Below, piece by piece: positions 35,253 through 46,395 of a stretch of DNA of 64,000 nucleotides. The position numbers were made by a program, and so were the translations under genes. The stretch's first letter is position 1, and each line of letters opens with the position of its first letter. The DNA comes from Gliomastix tumulicola (taxonomy: Eukaryota; Ascomycota; Sordariomycetes; Hypocreales; Bionectriaceae). The stretch lies in NCBI GenBank assembly GCA_001599755.1, contig BCHX01000001.1, positions 4,402,001 to 4,466,000 of the forward strand, in the 5' to 3' direction. The notes beneath the pieces are model-generated. The model was given only the letters and a program-made list of their open reading frames with translations. It made no database searches and was not told where the DNA came from.

Positions 35253-35985
35253 GGTCGCGAGGGCGAGTTGCTCATCTCTGAGACCGACGCGAGTTGCTGG
35301 TTTCGCTGCTGGCAATGTAAAATCATGTTCGTAAAGGGGAAGGGTGAAATGATCAGGCTCCACTTCTTCCAATCCAGTCGGGTGAGATACCGAGACCTAC
35401 CCTAAGGTAATTAATTAGAGGCAGACGTTGGATATTCTGAGTAGATGGAGGCCGAAGCTGCTTCAAAATCTCCCTGCGCCAGCATTGGGTTCAGCTTTAT
35501 AGGCTTATCTCATTTGTATTAGCTAATACTAATGAGCATACGAGATATTGTGCTATCATAGTAGTAAAGTACTGTTGTGCACCTGGCGCCCCGACAAGTC
35601 AGTGCTACTAATGATATAGAAGACTCGCAAATTTCGCCTGTCCCGCCTGTTGGTTGCTTGTGAAACAATTTTCAGGCAGCAGTCTGAAAATCCAGGCAAA
35701 AGTCTCAAAAATATTCCAAAAATGGATGTTGGCTGCACTCGAACCTCTCATTCACGCAGAGTCCGTATGGAACGCACACATGCTCATGGTGGGTACCTCA
35801 GGCAGCTGCAGATTGCCTCAGTAGTCTAAGTACCATGGTGATGCCCAGTCCCGACAGATCCCTGCGATATAGTAAAACCCGAGACCATCACCGACGGCAT
35901 CAAATCTATTTAACTTGATGCACCCTCTATGTGCCATGTCTTCTTCCCTTCTCCATTTCATTGTGTAAACAACTCGAACTGCATC
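35253..35985. promoter_or_regulatory. Divergent region between ankyrin gene and 2OG dioxygenase gene
   Basis: About 730 bp between divergent starts. The middle is AT-rich (about 35500-35580). No gene recognised; it must hold both promoters. Confidence 0.4.
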
Positions 35986-37569
35986 ATGGCTGAGACCACC
36001 CCAACCTCCTCCAACGTTGAGGGGGAGAAGACCGTCAACACCTTGCTCAGTCGCGTCACAAGCGCTCTCGCAGACCAGGAGCATGAGCAGGTCTTCACCA
36101 TAGGCGGCAAGCTTGACGCCGCAGACTCCCAGGTCACCCTGCGCTGGGACGCCGAGAGCGGCAATGATGCTGGCAACAAACCTGCTGGAGGTAAAGTCAC
36201 GTTTCCGGTCCCAGAGGGCGATGAGGGCTTTCAGCGCCTGCTGAAAGACTGTGAGCCTGCAACTTTTGGCGTCGGTCAGAAAGATGTCCTCGATGAAACT
36301 TACCGCAAGGCTGGGAAGATGGACACGACTGAGTTTTGCACCAATTTCACACCCTACGAGCATGGCATCATCGATGCAGTGGTCCAGGCGCTGGCCCAGA
36401 GCCGGCAGATTGAGGGACAACGAAGTCGGGGCGTCAAGGCGGAGCTGTACAAGCTCAATGTAGGTTTTCTCATATCCATGTAGTGAGGCCTACACTGCAA
36501 CTGACTCCCTCTGGAATAGATCTACTCCGCCCCATCCGGCAAATTCAAGTCCCATGTGGACACGCCGCGATCAGACCAGCAGATGGGCTCGCTCGTCGTC
36601 TGTCTTCCTTGCGTCCACAAGGGCGGACAACTGGCCGTACGACATGGAGGGAGGGAGACCATCTTCGACTGGTCTTCTTCTTCCACCACCTCCATCCAGT
36701 GGGCGGCCTTCTTCTCCGACTGCGAGCACGAAGTTCTGGACGTGACCGAGGGCCACCGCGTCACGCTGACCTACAACCTGTACTGGGTCCCCTTTGGCCC
36801 CGCGTCCACGGCCGACAGCCTCAAGTCCATCGACGAGACATCGCTGCACTTCTTCACCGCAGTAAAAGACCTCCTTCTCTGCCCCGACTTCCTCCCGGAC
36901 GGTGGCGTGGTCGGCTTCGCATGCGGCTACGCCTACCCGCACAACTCGACCTCGAGCAAGGGCCACCTCCCATCGACGCTCAAGGGCCTCGACATGGCCG
37001 TCTACCAGGTGCTCTCGCGGCTGACGGGAGCCGCCCGCGTCGCCGTCTATCTCCACGACGAGTACTACCATGAGCAGCTGCGCGAGTGGTACGAAGAGCA
37101 CCCGGAAGGGAGTGAGCGCGTGGACCCGAGGAGGCCCAAGCTGATCCTCAATCCCGGCGCGACCCTCGGACGGCCGGGCTACGAGCCCATCCAGTGGGAA
37201 TATGACTACGACCGGCTGCAGGATCCGGTCAACTTTAAGCCGTCTGATCGCAGGACGCGAGAATGGATCGAGGGGCCGAGCTACGAACGGGAGCACGTCA
37301 CTTGGCTGAATCACTGTCCTGGGAGCGAGATCCATAAGGAGCTTGCCGTTGCATATGCTGCTGTGAGACTTCCCCTTCTCCTCCTTATCCCTTACGCGGT
37401 CGCTAGGCCGAGCATGATTGTCCAAAAGTTGAGCTTGGTAGAACCGTTTTGCTGATAATTTGGATGATAGTATGGAAACAGCCCGAGCATTGAGGCGTAC
37501 TACTCTTCTGCTGTTCTCGTTGCGCAAGTCGAGCCGGCAGATAAGCGATCGGGGGAGCGCGGGGGCTAG
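35986..37569 (+). CDS. 2-oxoglutarate/Fe(II)-dependent dioxygenase (prolyl-4-hydroxylase-like)
   Basis: Three exons, join(35986..36459,36520..37362,37471..37569), 471 residues, phase 0 at both introns (60 and 108 nt). The catalytic jelly roll is in exon 2: IYSAPSGKFKSHVDTPR provides the iron ligands His170 and Asp172, and DCEHEVLDV the distal His228. Arg238 in GHRVTLTYN is the likely 2-oxoglutarate anchor. GSLVVCLP..HKGGQLAVRH fits the strands between. This arrangement is characteristic of uncharacterised fungal 2OG oxygenases of the P4Hc type. The last exon ends in VLVAQVEPADKRSGERGG. No secretion signal. The start at 35986 (ATCATGGCTGAG) is preferred; an in-frame ATG at 35929 would add 19 residues. 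Substrate unknown. It lies among three ankyrin genes, and ankyrin repeats are known targets of the related hydroxylase FIH, but a link here is conjecture. Confidence 0.87.
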
Positions 37570-38134
37570 TTAGTTGTTTCACCATGTCATCTAATTGCGT
37601 CTAGTATTCTGTGTTTGGGTGGCTCTGTTGTTCTACCAATCATGGGGCATGGTGACCAAGGTGCCTGCTGGGCTGGAGGTCCTCGTAAAGACTCAAATCA
37701 GGTTTAACCTCAACCCTTTGATCCCCAATGTTCCCTGCTAGAAGATGAAAGTCCTGATAAATAACTCCTATTGTCCTCCGTTAAGCGGGCTTTGCACTAG
37801 ATCGTGGTGAATTTGACCTCAATTCATACTTGACTGATAAAGATAGTGGGCAAGACGGCAACGGAAGATTATTGTGGCTAGCAACGCCGAAAGCAATATG
37901 TCTGACAGGAGTCTTATTTCCACCCGAATTTGTCTTCTAACTACTTCGCCAAGGGCAGCGACATGATAGATCTGGATCCTTCTTGCTCACCTTTGAACTC
38001 CGCGACATTAAGTCATGCGAAGAAAATAGTCAAGAAACAGACAAACTCGGAGAAAGCGTCAAACAGGTGCAATGTGATCATCGTCGTCAGGATGAAGTCT
38101 CCTACTAATCTGAGTCTGATATGAGTCTGGAGTG
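37570..38134. other. Convergent 3' intergenic region
   Basis: About 565 bp between the dioxygenase stop and the stop of the minus-strand ankyrin gene. No gene or repeat recognised. Confidence 0.4.
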
Positions 38135-41100
38135 TCATGGCCTCATCTCTGTGGCGCCTCTTCGCCTCAGCTCTGCAATAAACTGTTCATCGTTGCTTCT
38201 CAAGGCAACATCCAACGGCGTACGCCCCTTGTCGTCCAAGACATTGATGTTCACGTCGGTGGAAATGGCCAGGAGCATGTCCAGGATGTCGGCCGCCTGG
38301 TCCTCAAAATGCCAGCTGGAACGGGCCAACTGATGTAGTGGGGTCCCAACTTTGACAGCATTCATGAATATGGCTTTGCGGGAGGCGGTCTTGTCAATGT
38401 CCGCGATCGCCTTGATAAGCTTGATGCTGCCCCATCTGACTGCATGATGCAATGGTCCTCCGAGCCGAGGGGGGGCCTTGGTGTGATCTGCCTCGTTGGC
38501 AAGAAGCAACAAGGCAACATCCTCCATATGCCTGTAAATGGCGACGCCAAGTGCTGTTTCTTCGCTCTTATCAGTCGTGTTGACATCTGCTTTAGCCTCG
38601 ATGAGTGCTTGAACCACCTCTATATTATTTTGTCTGACCGCACGATGTAATGGGGTCTTGCCGTTCTCATCTCTGGCCTCAAGCACTGCATTTTCCCCAA
38701 CAAGTAGGGACACGGCTTCTTTTGTCGCTGCGACGTGAAGTGGCGTTCGATTGCGGTCGTTCGTCGTGTTGACATCTGCTCCAGCCTCGATCAATGCGCT
38801 GGCAACCTCCATCTTATTTCTCTCGATCGCAGAATGCAATGGGGTATCGCCGTTCTCATTGTTCGTGTCTATCTCCGCACCTTTCGCTATAAGCATGGCG
38901 ATGACTTTCTTCGTGGTTGCAAGGTGCATTGGCGTTGTCTTTGTCGATGTCATTTTGTTGACATTGACATCAGCATTGATCAAGCACTCTACGATGTCAT
39001 CTCTTTCATGTAAGAGCGCAAGATGCAATGGCGAGTAGCCCTTAGCAGGTACTGATCCGTCGCCACAAAGCTCATCTTTCGTCGACCCTGCCTCTCTTAA
39101 CAAAAAATCGAGAACTTCCATGCGCCCGTAAATGGCTGCTAGGTGCAGAGACGTTAATCCAAACTTGTCTTTCAGATGAGCATCCTGCTTTGTAGCTTTG
39201 ATCCACTCCAGTGAGCCTCGCATGGCTGCCCAGTGAGTAGGACTCCTTCCGTGACAGTCTCGCAATTTTGGGCCGCCTTGAGACTCGCAGACAAACGCAC
39301 TAGCGACCCACTTGACCATCATAGAATTCGGGTTCCGGACGGCGCAATGAAATGGAGTAACTCCGTCATTGCCTGAAGTAGTCAGCAGGCTCTTCAGACT
39401 CAAGTTAGACAGGAGAAGACGCTCAACAAGGAGGCGATTGCTGTGCTGACATGCGTAGTGGAAAATCGTCCACCCCCGAAAGTCCAAGCTTCCATTCCCG
39501 TTTTGAATGGCTTCTAAAAGGGAATATGGCAGAGCGAGATCATCCTGAGTTTGCAGAAGAGCATAATGCATCGGAGTCCACCTAAAGCTATCCTTCTCTT
39601 GCTGGATGTCATGATGCCATGCGTCATCACCTCGCATTGCAGCCTCATGCGCCTCTGTGATTCCGAAGACGCGAGAAAATCTCTGCGTTGGGGGTTTATC
39701 AAGGCTTGGTGAAGAAATGCCCAGGATGTCTCCAAGTAGGTCCTCGTCCCAATTTTCTCGCCGGAGCTGGGCCAAGTCGAAGAAGTGTGAAGCATTCTGC
39801 AGATTTCTGTCACGGAATTCACCTGCCAAGCTCTCACTATACCGTGAGGCTTCCTGATCCTGAGACACACGCTCAGACTCAATAAGCGTTGCTGCGTTTT
39901 GCATTCTGCGAAGGATGTCTAGGCATATGGCGACGACAAACGTGTGCTCGCGATCCTTATCCGGATTCAAGCACTCCGTAAAGTCAAGCAGCCACACAGC
40001 GACATTCAGCAAGTTTTTCCATTCCAAGTTCCGCTCGTAATTCTTTGCTTGTTCCTGAGCGAGGTTGATGATAGTAGTGATGTTCGACATCTTTTTCTCA
40101 ATGCTGAGCGGTATGATGAGATCCAAGTAGACCTCAGATAAGCTTCCATATCCCATCTTTTCCAAGTCCAAGGCGAGGCTGGTGAATTTGTCATCATGCA
40201 GCCGCACTTTCTTCCAGTTCTCTCTGCGATCGTCATAGTTGATAGAGTCTTGGATGACTGCCGGCGTGATGACAGTCTTTTGTGCTTTTGCAACCGCGGT
40301 GATGAAGGAAGACATTAAGTCCCTAGAAAGTAGCCTCTCCAAAGGGTCGTCACTTTGAAGTGCAAGCGTGGCAACATCTCTAGCGTCGTCGTCTCCGCTC
40401 GCGGCCGAGTCTCGACCAAAACCAACAACCCTTTGAGGAGAGATACCGTGATTTTCTATGTGCTCAGACACAGAATCAACCGCGAAGAAGTCAGTGGTGG
40501 CCTCCGGCGCCCACCAAAGAATGTCTCGTTCAATCTGCGCTTTTAATGCAGATGAGCCGTACAACCTCAAGCCAGATTCTCGCTCCACCTGTGATCGGAG
40601 CCTATCACCTCTTCCCGCGTTAGGCGGCGTCTGCCTATTGGGGCTGTTCCCCTCGCGGCTTCGGACAAAGTGCATCCATAGCGACATCACAGCGTCTATG
40701 ATCTCCATATCGACCTTCCAACCTCTTTGTTCCGGCGTAAGACGAATAGATATTGTATCGTCTGGCGCTGCTGATGGTCCCTGCCCTCTGAGCACGTTGA
40801 CTGGGAGAGTCCAGACGAATGATGATGTCGAATCATATGGTAAGAAAGTCTTTGCAACGAGTTCAATCGCCTTTGATAAACGTACCGCCTCGTCAGCTGC
40901 CGGCCCTCGCCAATCAGCCAGATTCCCGAGCTCTCTCCGGATATTAACAATTTGCTGGGCAGTTGAGTCTTTCCGCAGGACTCTGTATTTGGAAGGTGAG
41001 TTGCCAGAAGTAATGTCGGATATAGAGGAAACTGAAGTCCTCTCGAGCGCGATGAGTTGTTTACTGTGCTTGTGTTGGCCGCTGTGAACGGCCAACCCCT

Positions 41101-42852
41101 TTGGCAGTCCTTCATTTTCATCCCAGGGGGGATCAGGGCCCTTTCCCCTTTTCCATGGTGCCGTATTGGGATGAATGAGAGTGAAAGCGAACCAATCCAG
41201 CTCAAAATCGGGCATTAAGGCACTTGAACAGGGGGGATGCGCTAGTCCACGCCGCACCAAAGCCCGGCCAATGGTCATGATAATGACAGCGCCGAGCTGC
41301 GCAACCGACGCCGCCCAGTTCAGCCCTCGAAGGCCAACAAATTGGACACCAAAGCCAAGTAGGGCTACAGTCGTCCCGAGGACAGTGATGATCTCTAGCG
41401 TAACCTTGGACCTTCCGCTATCGATCAACGACTCGTCGGAGTCTTGCTGCTTGTCTGATCGATCTCTCCGACGAGAGGCCATTATGAAAGGTCGACAATT
41501 ATTGGGGTATATGGCGAATGGCTTGAAAGCTTGATCGTTGGTTGTATGACTCTTTTGCAGCCACACGATTCGAAGTTCGGTTTCTTGGTCTGTGGTTGTG
41601 AGGGATTCCTCTTCCGTGCTGTGTTCGACGACCACGGCGCAGAGGAACATCCCTACAGCGAGAAGAACTGTTCCTATCGCCGCGCACGGAAATGCGTAGC
41701 CATCCACAGGCTTATCCTCTTTCTTGAATGAGGATCTCAGGGGTTGATGGTAGGTAATGAAGCCGGAGAATACCAAGACACCAATCTGAAGCAGAACACC
41801 GAATATAGCCGCGGAGTAGATCTCCCCTCTGCCAACTCTATCATGGCAGTTAAGGGATAGGTTGGGTGCTAAGCGATCGGGGCCACAGTCTCGTATAATA
41901 GTAATCTTTCGAGGCTTGAGACTTTCAGTCCCAGCTGTCTGATCCGGGTCAGATTGTTGGAGGTGTGAATCGCCATTGGCAGAAGCTTCCTGATCTCCAT
42001 GCCCTTGTCTCTCGGCCTCAGTAGCAACGCTGGCGGAGCCACTAGTCCTCCGGTCCGTGTTCGAGCCCAGGTTGGATTGCTCAGAGATTGTGTTGTTGCT
42101 GGGGAAAACTGTGTGGCCTTCGCTGCTAATCTCGGAAACGGGTTCCTTAGGGGAGTTTGGCCTGAATGCCCGACTTATGCGTGATTTGAGCTGCTGATAA
42201 GCGTAAAGAGGTCCATCGGTAGCTACCACTTAGTTAGCATGACCGCCTCATATCACCCCGCTTGTTGTGTGATCCTACATATTTCCTTCACCAGACCATT
42301 GTCGTCCCGCTCTTCCATCACCTCAGCCAGAGTTTTGAACTCAATATCTGGACCGACCAACTGATCGTCGTTCTGGCTGGGTTTCGGGACGAGGCAGATG
42401 AACTGCCAGATCTCGGCCGAGCCTTGGCATCGGATGATGTTGCGGCCATTCCAGAGCTCGCAAGCCTCTGATGTCGACGACATGAGCTCAAGCTCGGCTA
42501 GTGAAAGATTCTCTCTGGCTCGTCCGACGATGGCCTTGAGCCAAGTTGGGCCAGCGACCCTGATGGCGCTGACAATAATGGTGATGATGCCCAGAGGGGC
42601 CATGGCGAGGAGGAGACAATCGGCGAGTCCGACGGCCTGGCTCACGAACTGCATTGTGACTCTCTCGCCAAACAGAGACAGAAGACTGCGTTGATGTTAG
42701 CCCTTGCACAATATGAAGCGTATACAAGTGGTGAAGACGAACGGCGTGAGATCGGTGAAGAGGTTGTTGGCGAAGTCATCCCCTCCATCTGCCCTCCCGT
42801 GGCCAGCATGCCAGAGCAGGATGCAGAAAGCCCAAAGCCCAAAGTGCAGCAT
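38135..42852 (-). CDS. Large membrane-associated ankyrin-repeat protein, 1534 aa
   Basis: Three exons, join(38135..42222,42279..42685,42743..42852). Exon 1 starts with a signal-peptide-like MLHFGLWAFCILLWHAGHG. A 57-nt intron (GTTCGT donor, GCTAAC branch) joins DLTP to LLSLFGERVTMQF. Exon 2 has a conserved hydrophobic block (LADCLLLAMAPLGIITIIV) and an ARENLSLAELELMSSTSEACELW segment. A 56-nt intron (GTAGGA donor, GCTAAC branch) leads to the long exon. That exon has further membrane segments (IFGVLLQIGVLVFSGF, AAIGTVLLAVGMFLCAVVV, LGTTVALLGFGVQFVGLRG), a helical middle, and about ten C-terminal ankyrin repeats with strong consensus (NGDTPLHSAIERNKMEVASA, NGKTPLHRAVRQNNIEVVQA). The N-terminal block is shared with a known but functionally undefined group of Pezizomycotina ankyrin proteins. 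Unlike its two ankyrin neighbours it is intact. Probably a membrane-tethered scaffold or sensor; inference only. Confidence 0.83.
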
Positions 42853-43043
42853 TGTGCGGATCAGGTCGCTTCGACGATGAAGTAAATTGAACTAGGTGGT
42901 TGAAAGGTGTATCGATCTCTGTCAAGCGCTTGAAGTTACTATAGCTTCCTAGCTAGCATCCTAGACGTTAACAGTACTGGACGTAGCTAATGTTGACCAA
43001 GCCAGTGTCAGGGTACAACAACTGCGAACTGGGGATTCCAGCA
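42853..43043. promoter_or_regulatory. Upstream region of the membrane ankyrin gene
   Basis: 191 bp between the start at 42852 and the MITE-like element. The element therefore sits in, or just upstream of, this gene's promoter. Confidence 0.4.
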
Positions 43044-43104
43044 TATTAATAGGCCTCGCCTATCCAGCCACTGGAATCTGCTAGACAGCCACGAAATGCC
43101 CCAC
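43044..43104 (+). repeat. Left terminal inverted repeat (61 bp)
   Basis: Pairs with 43586-43646 in inverted orientation; one mismatch, at the G in TATCCAGCC (A in the partner). Confidence 0.88.
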
Positions 43105-43205
43105 ATCTCAAATGAGGTACCTCGCCCAAGGTACTTCCACTTACACCAAACAACTCAAGCTACAACTTCTAGTAATGCGGCTCTTTCAATNAGGTCCATG
43201 AGGGC

Positions 43206-43406
43206 TGCCTCAATTAATAGAGCTGCTTCAATTAGGCTGCCTCAATCAGGTTGTTTCAATCAGGCCGCCTCAATCGGGCCTACGAGGGTCTGCAAGAGGT
43301 CTGTTAGCCGGGCTGTTGCGATCGGGTCTGCGAGGGGTCTGTCAATCGAGCTGCTTCAATCGGGCTGCTTCAATCGGGCTGCTTCAATCGGGCTGCTTCA
43401 CTCAGG
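43206..43406. repeat. 14-nt minisatellite inside the MITE-like element
   Basis: Four near-identical copies of CTGCTTCAATCGGG at 43351-43406, the last one diverged. Degenerate copies (CTGCCTCAATCAGG, TTGTTTCAATCAGG and others) extend left to about 43206, broken by a GAGGGTCTG-rich spacer. Confidence 0.8.
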
Positions 43407-43459
43407 TTCACGAGGGGTCTTTCTATCAAGTCTATAAGGGCTCTGCCCTCAAGAGCGTT

Positions 43460-43535
43460 GGAAGGCCAGGCTGCTATTAGAAGGCCGGGCTGCTGTTGGA
43501 AGGCCGGGCTGCTGTTGGAAGGCCGGGCGGCTGTT
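43460..43535. repeat. 19-nt minisatellite, four copies
   Basis: Four consecutive units of GGAAGGCCGGGCTGCTGTT with one to three changes each, starting at 43460, 43479, 43498 and 43517. Confidence 0.85.
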
Positions 43536-43585
43536 AGAGGGCTGGTACCTAGGGAAAAGTACCACGCTAGGCACTTTTCGGTTTT

Positions 43586-43646
43586 GTGGGGCATTTCGTG
43601 GCTGTCTAGCAGATTCCAGTGGTTGGATAGGCGAGGCCTATTAATA
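43586..43646 (-). repeat. Right terminal inverted repeat (61 bp)
   Basis: Inverted partner of 43044-43104. Confidence 0.88.
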
Positions 43647-44805
43647 GCCTGTAGCGGCCCAACCAGACATTGCCCGACGTAATGACGCCCGATGGACCCC
43701 AATGGCGGCGAATATGCACTTTGTTGCAACATAATCCGATCGCTAATGGTTGTGCTGGGCGGCTGGCTGATAGGGAGCTATCTTTGACCTCATTGGGACG
43801 GGCCGCAAATTAGTGACCCCGAGGGCGGCAGCTGACACGCCAGAAACCCCCAAAACATCCAATCAAGGATTGATACGTGTCGGAGGCGCGCCATAATGCA
43901 ACCTTCAATTGAGGGTGTGTGCGTCTTATGTGCAGGACGTGACCCCACCGCACTCTGCAGGAATATGCAGTTGCCAACCAACAAACCAGCCAACTAGCCA
44001 ATCAGAGAGTCTCACAGAGAAAACGAGTACAATGGTGCCTAAATTGATAAGGGATCTTGTATGATTGGACGCATGTCCTGTTCATGGCCGATACGACATT
44101 CGCTCCTCCCCTAGAAAGACTGGTAAACGCTATCTTAGCTAGTACTGCGGAAGATGCAACAATTTCTCCAAGGCTTGCTATAGTACTGTCTCCAGTCTAC
44201 CCCACGTTGCATAAAACTTTGTTCAAACTCGCGGGGCGAATGAATAAATGCATCGAATCTTCAAGGATGTGTGTATGCGTAGCAGTGAATCGGATGTATG
44301 TACGCGAGCTGGCCTTGCTCCCTACTTACTCCCCAACTATGAACTCTCCTGCTGCAGGATAGCCCCGGTGACGACGGGCTACGGCATCACTCCGCAGACC
44401 GGCCGTGTTATACTTTCGGTCTTCTCCACGAGATCGCCATGAATCGCGCCACTGAACCGCAGCCGTGGTTCCAAGGACCGTACTAGACAAGCTAGACTCC
44501 TCCCCGTCGCAACTCAAAGTTCACCGGTCTCGAGATGGCCGCTTCCAGAGCCCAAACTCTACTCGTTAGCCTCGATTTGCTCGCCGTTTCCCGCTCAGAG
44601 ATTCTTCAAAAATGGTTCTTCCTCCCTCGCCCCCGAAATTTGTCGCGGCTTCAGGCTTCATTGTTTCTAGACATGTTTGTCTCTTTTGTCTGTACCAGTC
44701 GACACTCGACACTCGCCGACTTTTGACGACGACGCGCCTCTCTCTTTGCCTTCGCCCTGACGGGATTGTCTACGACAGCGTGCGCGCGCACCATTGGGGA
44801 TCGCC
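43647..44805. other. Intergenic, upstream of the rhodopsin-like gene
   Basis: About 1.16 kb without a recognised gene. The right third is the promoter and CT-rich leader of the gene starting at 44806. Confidence 0.4.
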
Positions 44806-46285
44806 ATGTCTGGGATACCGGGAATCGGTGGCAAGGGCGTCACCATTACCGTGACGCTCTGGGTCTGCACGATGATCTGCCTCCCGTTCATTCTCCTGCG
44901 ACTGTACACGCGTCGATACCTCAGGGGAGGCCTCGGTTCAGATGATTACTGTTTAATAGTCGACTGGGTACGTCTTCACCGACAGTGATCACCGGAGCTA
45001 GAAGATCCCCAGGAGGGCTGATTAACTAATGTGCTCGACAGATATTGTTCGTCCCCTACACGTGCTTCCTCACGGTGGCGTGCTACTACGGCATGGGACA
45101 GCATGCGCGCAACCTGGACGTGGACCGTCAGTCGAATGCGGTGCTCTATCTCCTCTGTGGGCAGGTCGTTATGAGCCTGGTCATTGGCCTGGGCAAGGTT
45201 GTCGTGGCCGTCTTCCTGCTGCGGATCGTGGTCCAGAGATGGTAAGATTCGCCGCTTCTTTTTCGAGATTTTACACAGGGTTTATCAGCGGGGGGAGGGG
45301 GAATGCACTGTACTGACATGGGGAAATCTAGGCACAAGTGGTTCCTCTGGATCTGTATCGCTACCATCTCCATTCTGAGCATTCTTACGTGCATCACCGT
45401 CTTTGCGCAGTGCACACCCGCCGAGTCGATTTGGAATCCGCGGTTGGCGTACAAGAGGAGGTGTCATCTTAGCCTCGCTACTATGGCGTTCATCGTCTGC
45501 TGTAAGTTCTTTTGCACAATAAGGAAGGGCGGCAGATGGCCGTGACTTAGGACTGACATCTGGCGGGCAGCGTACGCGGTGTTCCTGGACTTCACGTTGG
45601 CCATCTTCCCCTGGATCGCGCTCAGACGACTGAATATGAAGAGAAAAGAACGGATTACGATCTGCGCCTCGCTCAGTCTCGGTGTATTGTGAGTGCTCGA
45701 TGGGATCACATATTCTTTTTTTTTTTTTTTTTTTTTTTTGGGAAGGTCCGCTTACTAACATTCCGAACAGCGCTGGGATTTGTGGCATCTTCAGAACAGC
45801 AGGCCTCGGCGCCCTGTATGACGCCCAGGACTATGTTTGTAAGTGATCGCTAATCGCGAGATCCGGCTGTCTGGGAAGTTATACCGCAGCTTGACTGACT
45901 GACTGACTGACATGTGGCAGACACCACCTCAAACCCCGCCATCTGGTCAGCAGCAGAAGCGTCCATCACCATCATCTGCGTCAGCCTGCCCGTCCTCCGA
46001 CCGCTATGGATCAAACTCCGTAGAAAGATGAACCATGACGCGGACAACAGCGAGACACAGCGCCCCGGACGCTCTGGCCTGGGCTCTAGGCTGGAGCGTG
46101 GCCCATTGTCCGTCGGCTCGCGGCCCTATAAGGTCGATCATGGCACTCTGCCGTCGGAATACGCGCCGACGGTAGACATGGAGCAGACGCGGGCGTCGTC
46201 GAGGGATGACGGGGATGAGAACACACTCGTGCATAACAGCTGGGACACTGGGGAGAGTGTGCAGAAGGAGTCGGCGCCCGAATGA
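44806..46285 (+). CDS. Fungal rhodopsin-like (Pth11-related) seven-helix membrane protein
   Basis: Six exons, join(44806..44967,45042..45241,45332..45501,45571..45688,45771..45838,45921..46285), 360 residues. All introns (69-90 nt) have GTNNG donors and join in phase. Seven hydrophobic helices are visible, starting with GVTITVTLWVCTMICLPFILLRLYTRRYLRGGLGSDDY; the LGSDDY after helix 1 is a hallmark of this family. Others include VVMSLVIGLGKVVVAVFLLRI, WICIATISILSILTCITVFAQCTP and FLDFTLAIFPWIALRRLNM. The tail is hydrophilic (residues about 280-360). The family (integral membrane protein, rhodopsin domain) includes Pth11-like receptors and genes near secondary-metabolite clusters; ligands are unknown. 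Intron 4 carries a 24-nt T-run. The start at ATG 44806 (MSGIPGIGGKG) follows a CT-rich leader. Confidence 0.87.
45716..45739. repeat. 24-nt poly-T run inside an intron
   Basis: A homopolymer within intron 4 of the rhodopsin-like gene, placed before the branch point (TACTAAC). Harmless to coding. Confidence 0.9.
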
Positions 46286-46395
46286 TTTACTTTGAGGAGG
46301 GTATATTCCTTTGGCTTTCGTACATGTTGGATATAGAATCTGATCATACATAGACGAGAATTCCGCATACTTATAACGTCGTAGGCCTCACATCT

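Larger units (their letters stand above)
43044..43646. mobile_element. MITE-like non-autonomous DNA element with 61-bp terminal inverted repeats
   Basis: The left end (43044-43104) and the reverse complement of the right end (43586-43646) match at 60 of 61 positions. Both begin TATTAATAGGCCTCGCC. If the element proper begins TTAATAGG, it is flanked by TA on both sides, as for Tc1/mariner-type target duplications. The 603-bp unit has no transposase frame; its interior is two minisatellite arrays and one N (43191). Near-perfect repeats suggest recent insertion or ongoing gene conversion. Confidence 0.82.

Noticed and set aside
43206..43535. Short direct repeats resembling a CRISPR-like array
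   Set aside because: Units are 14 and 19 nt with no unique spacers, in a eukaryotic genome; they are minisatellites inside a MITE-like element.
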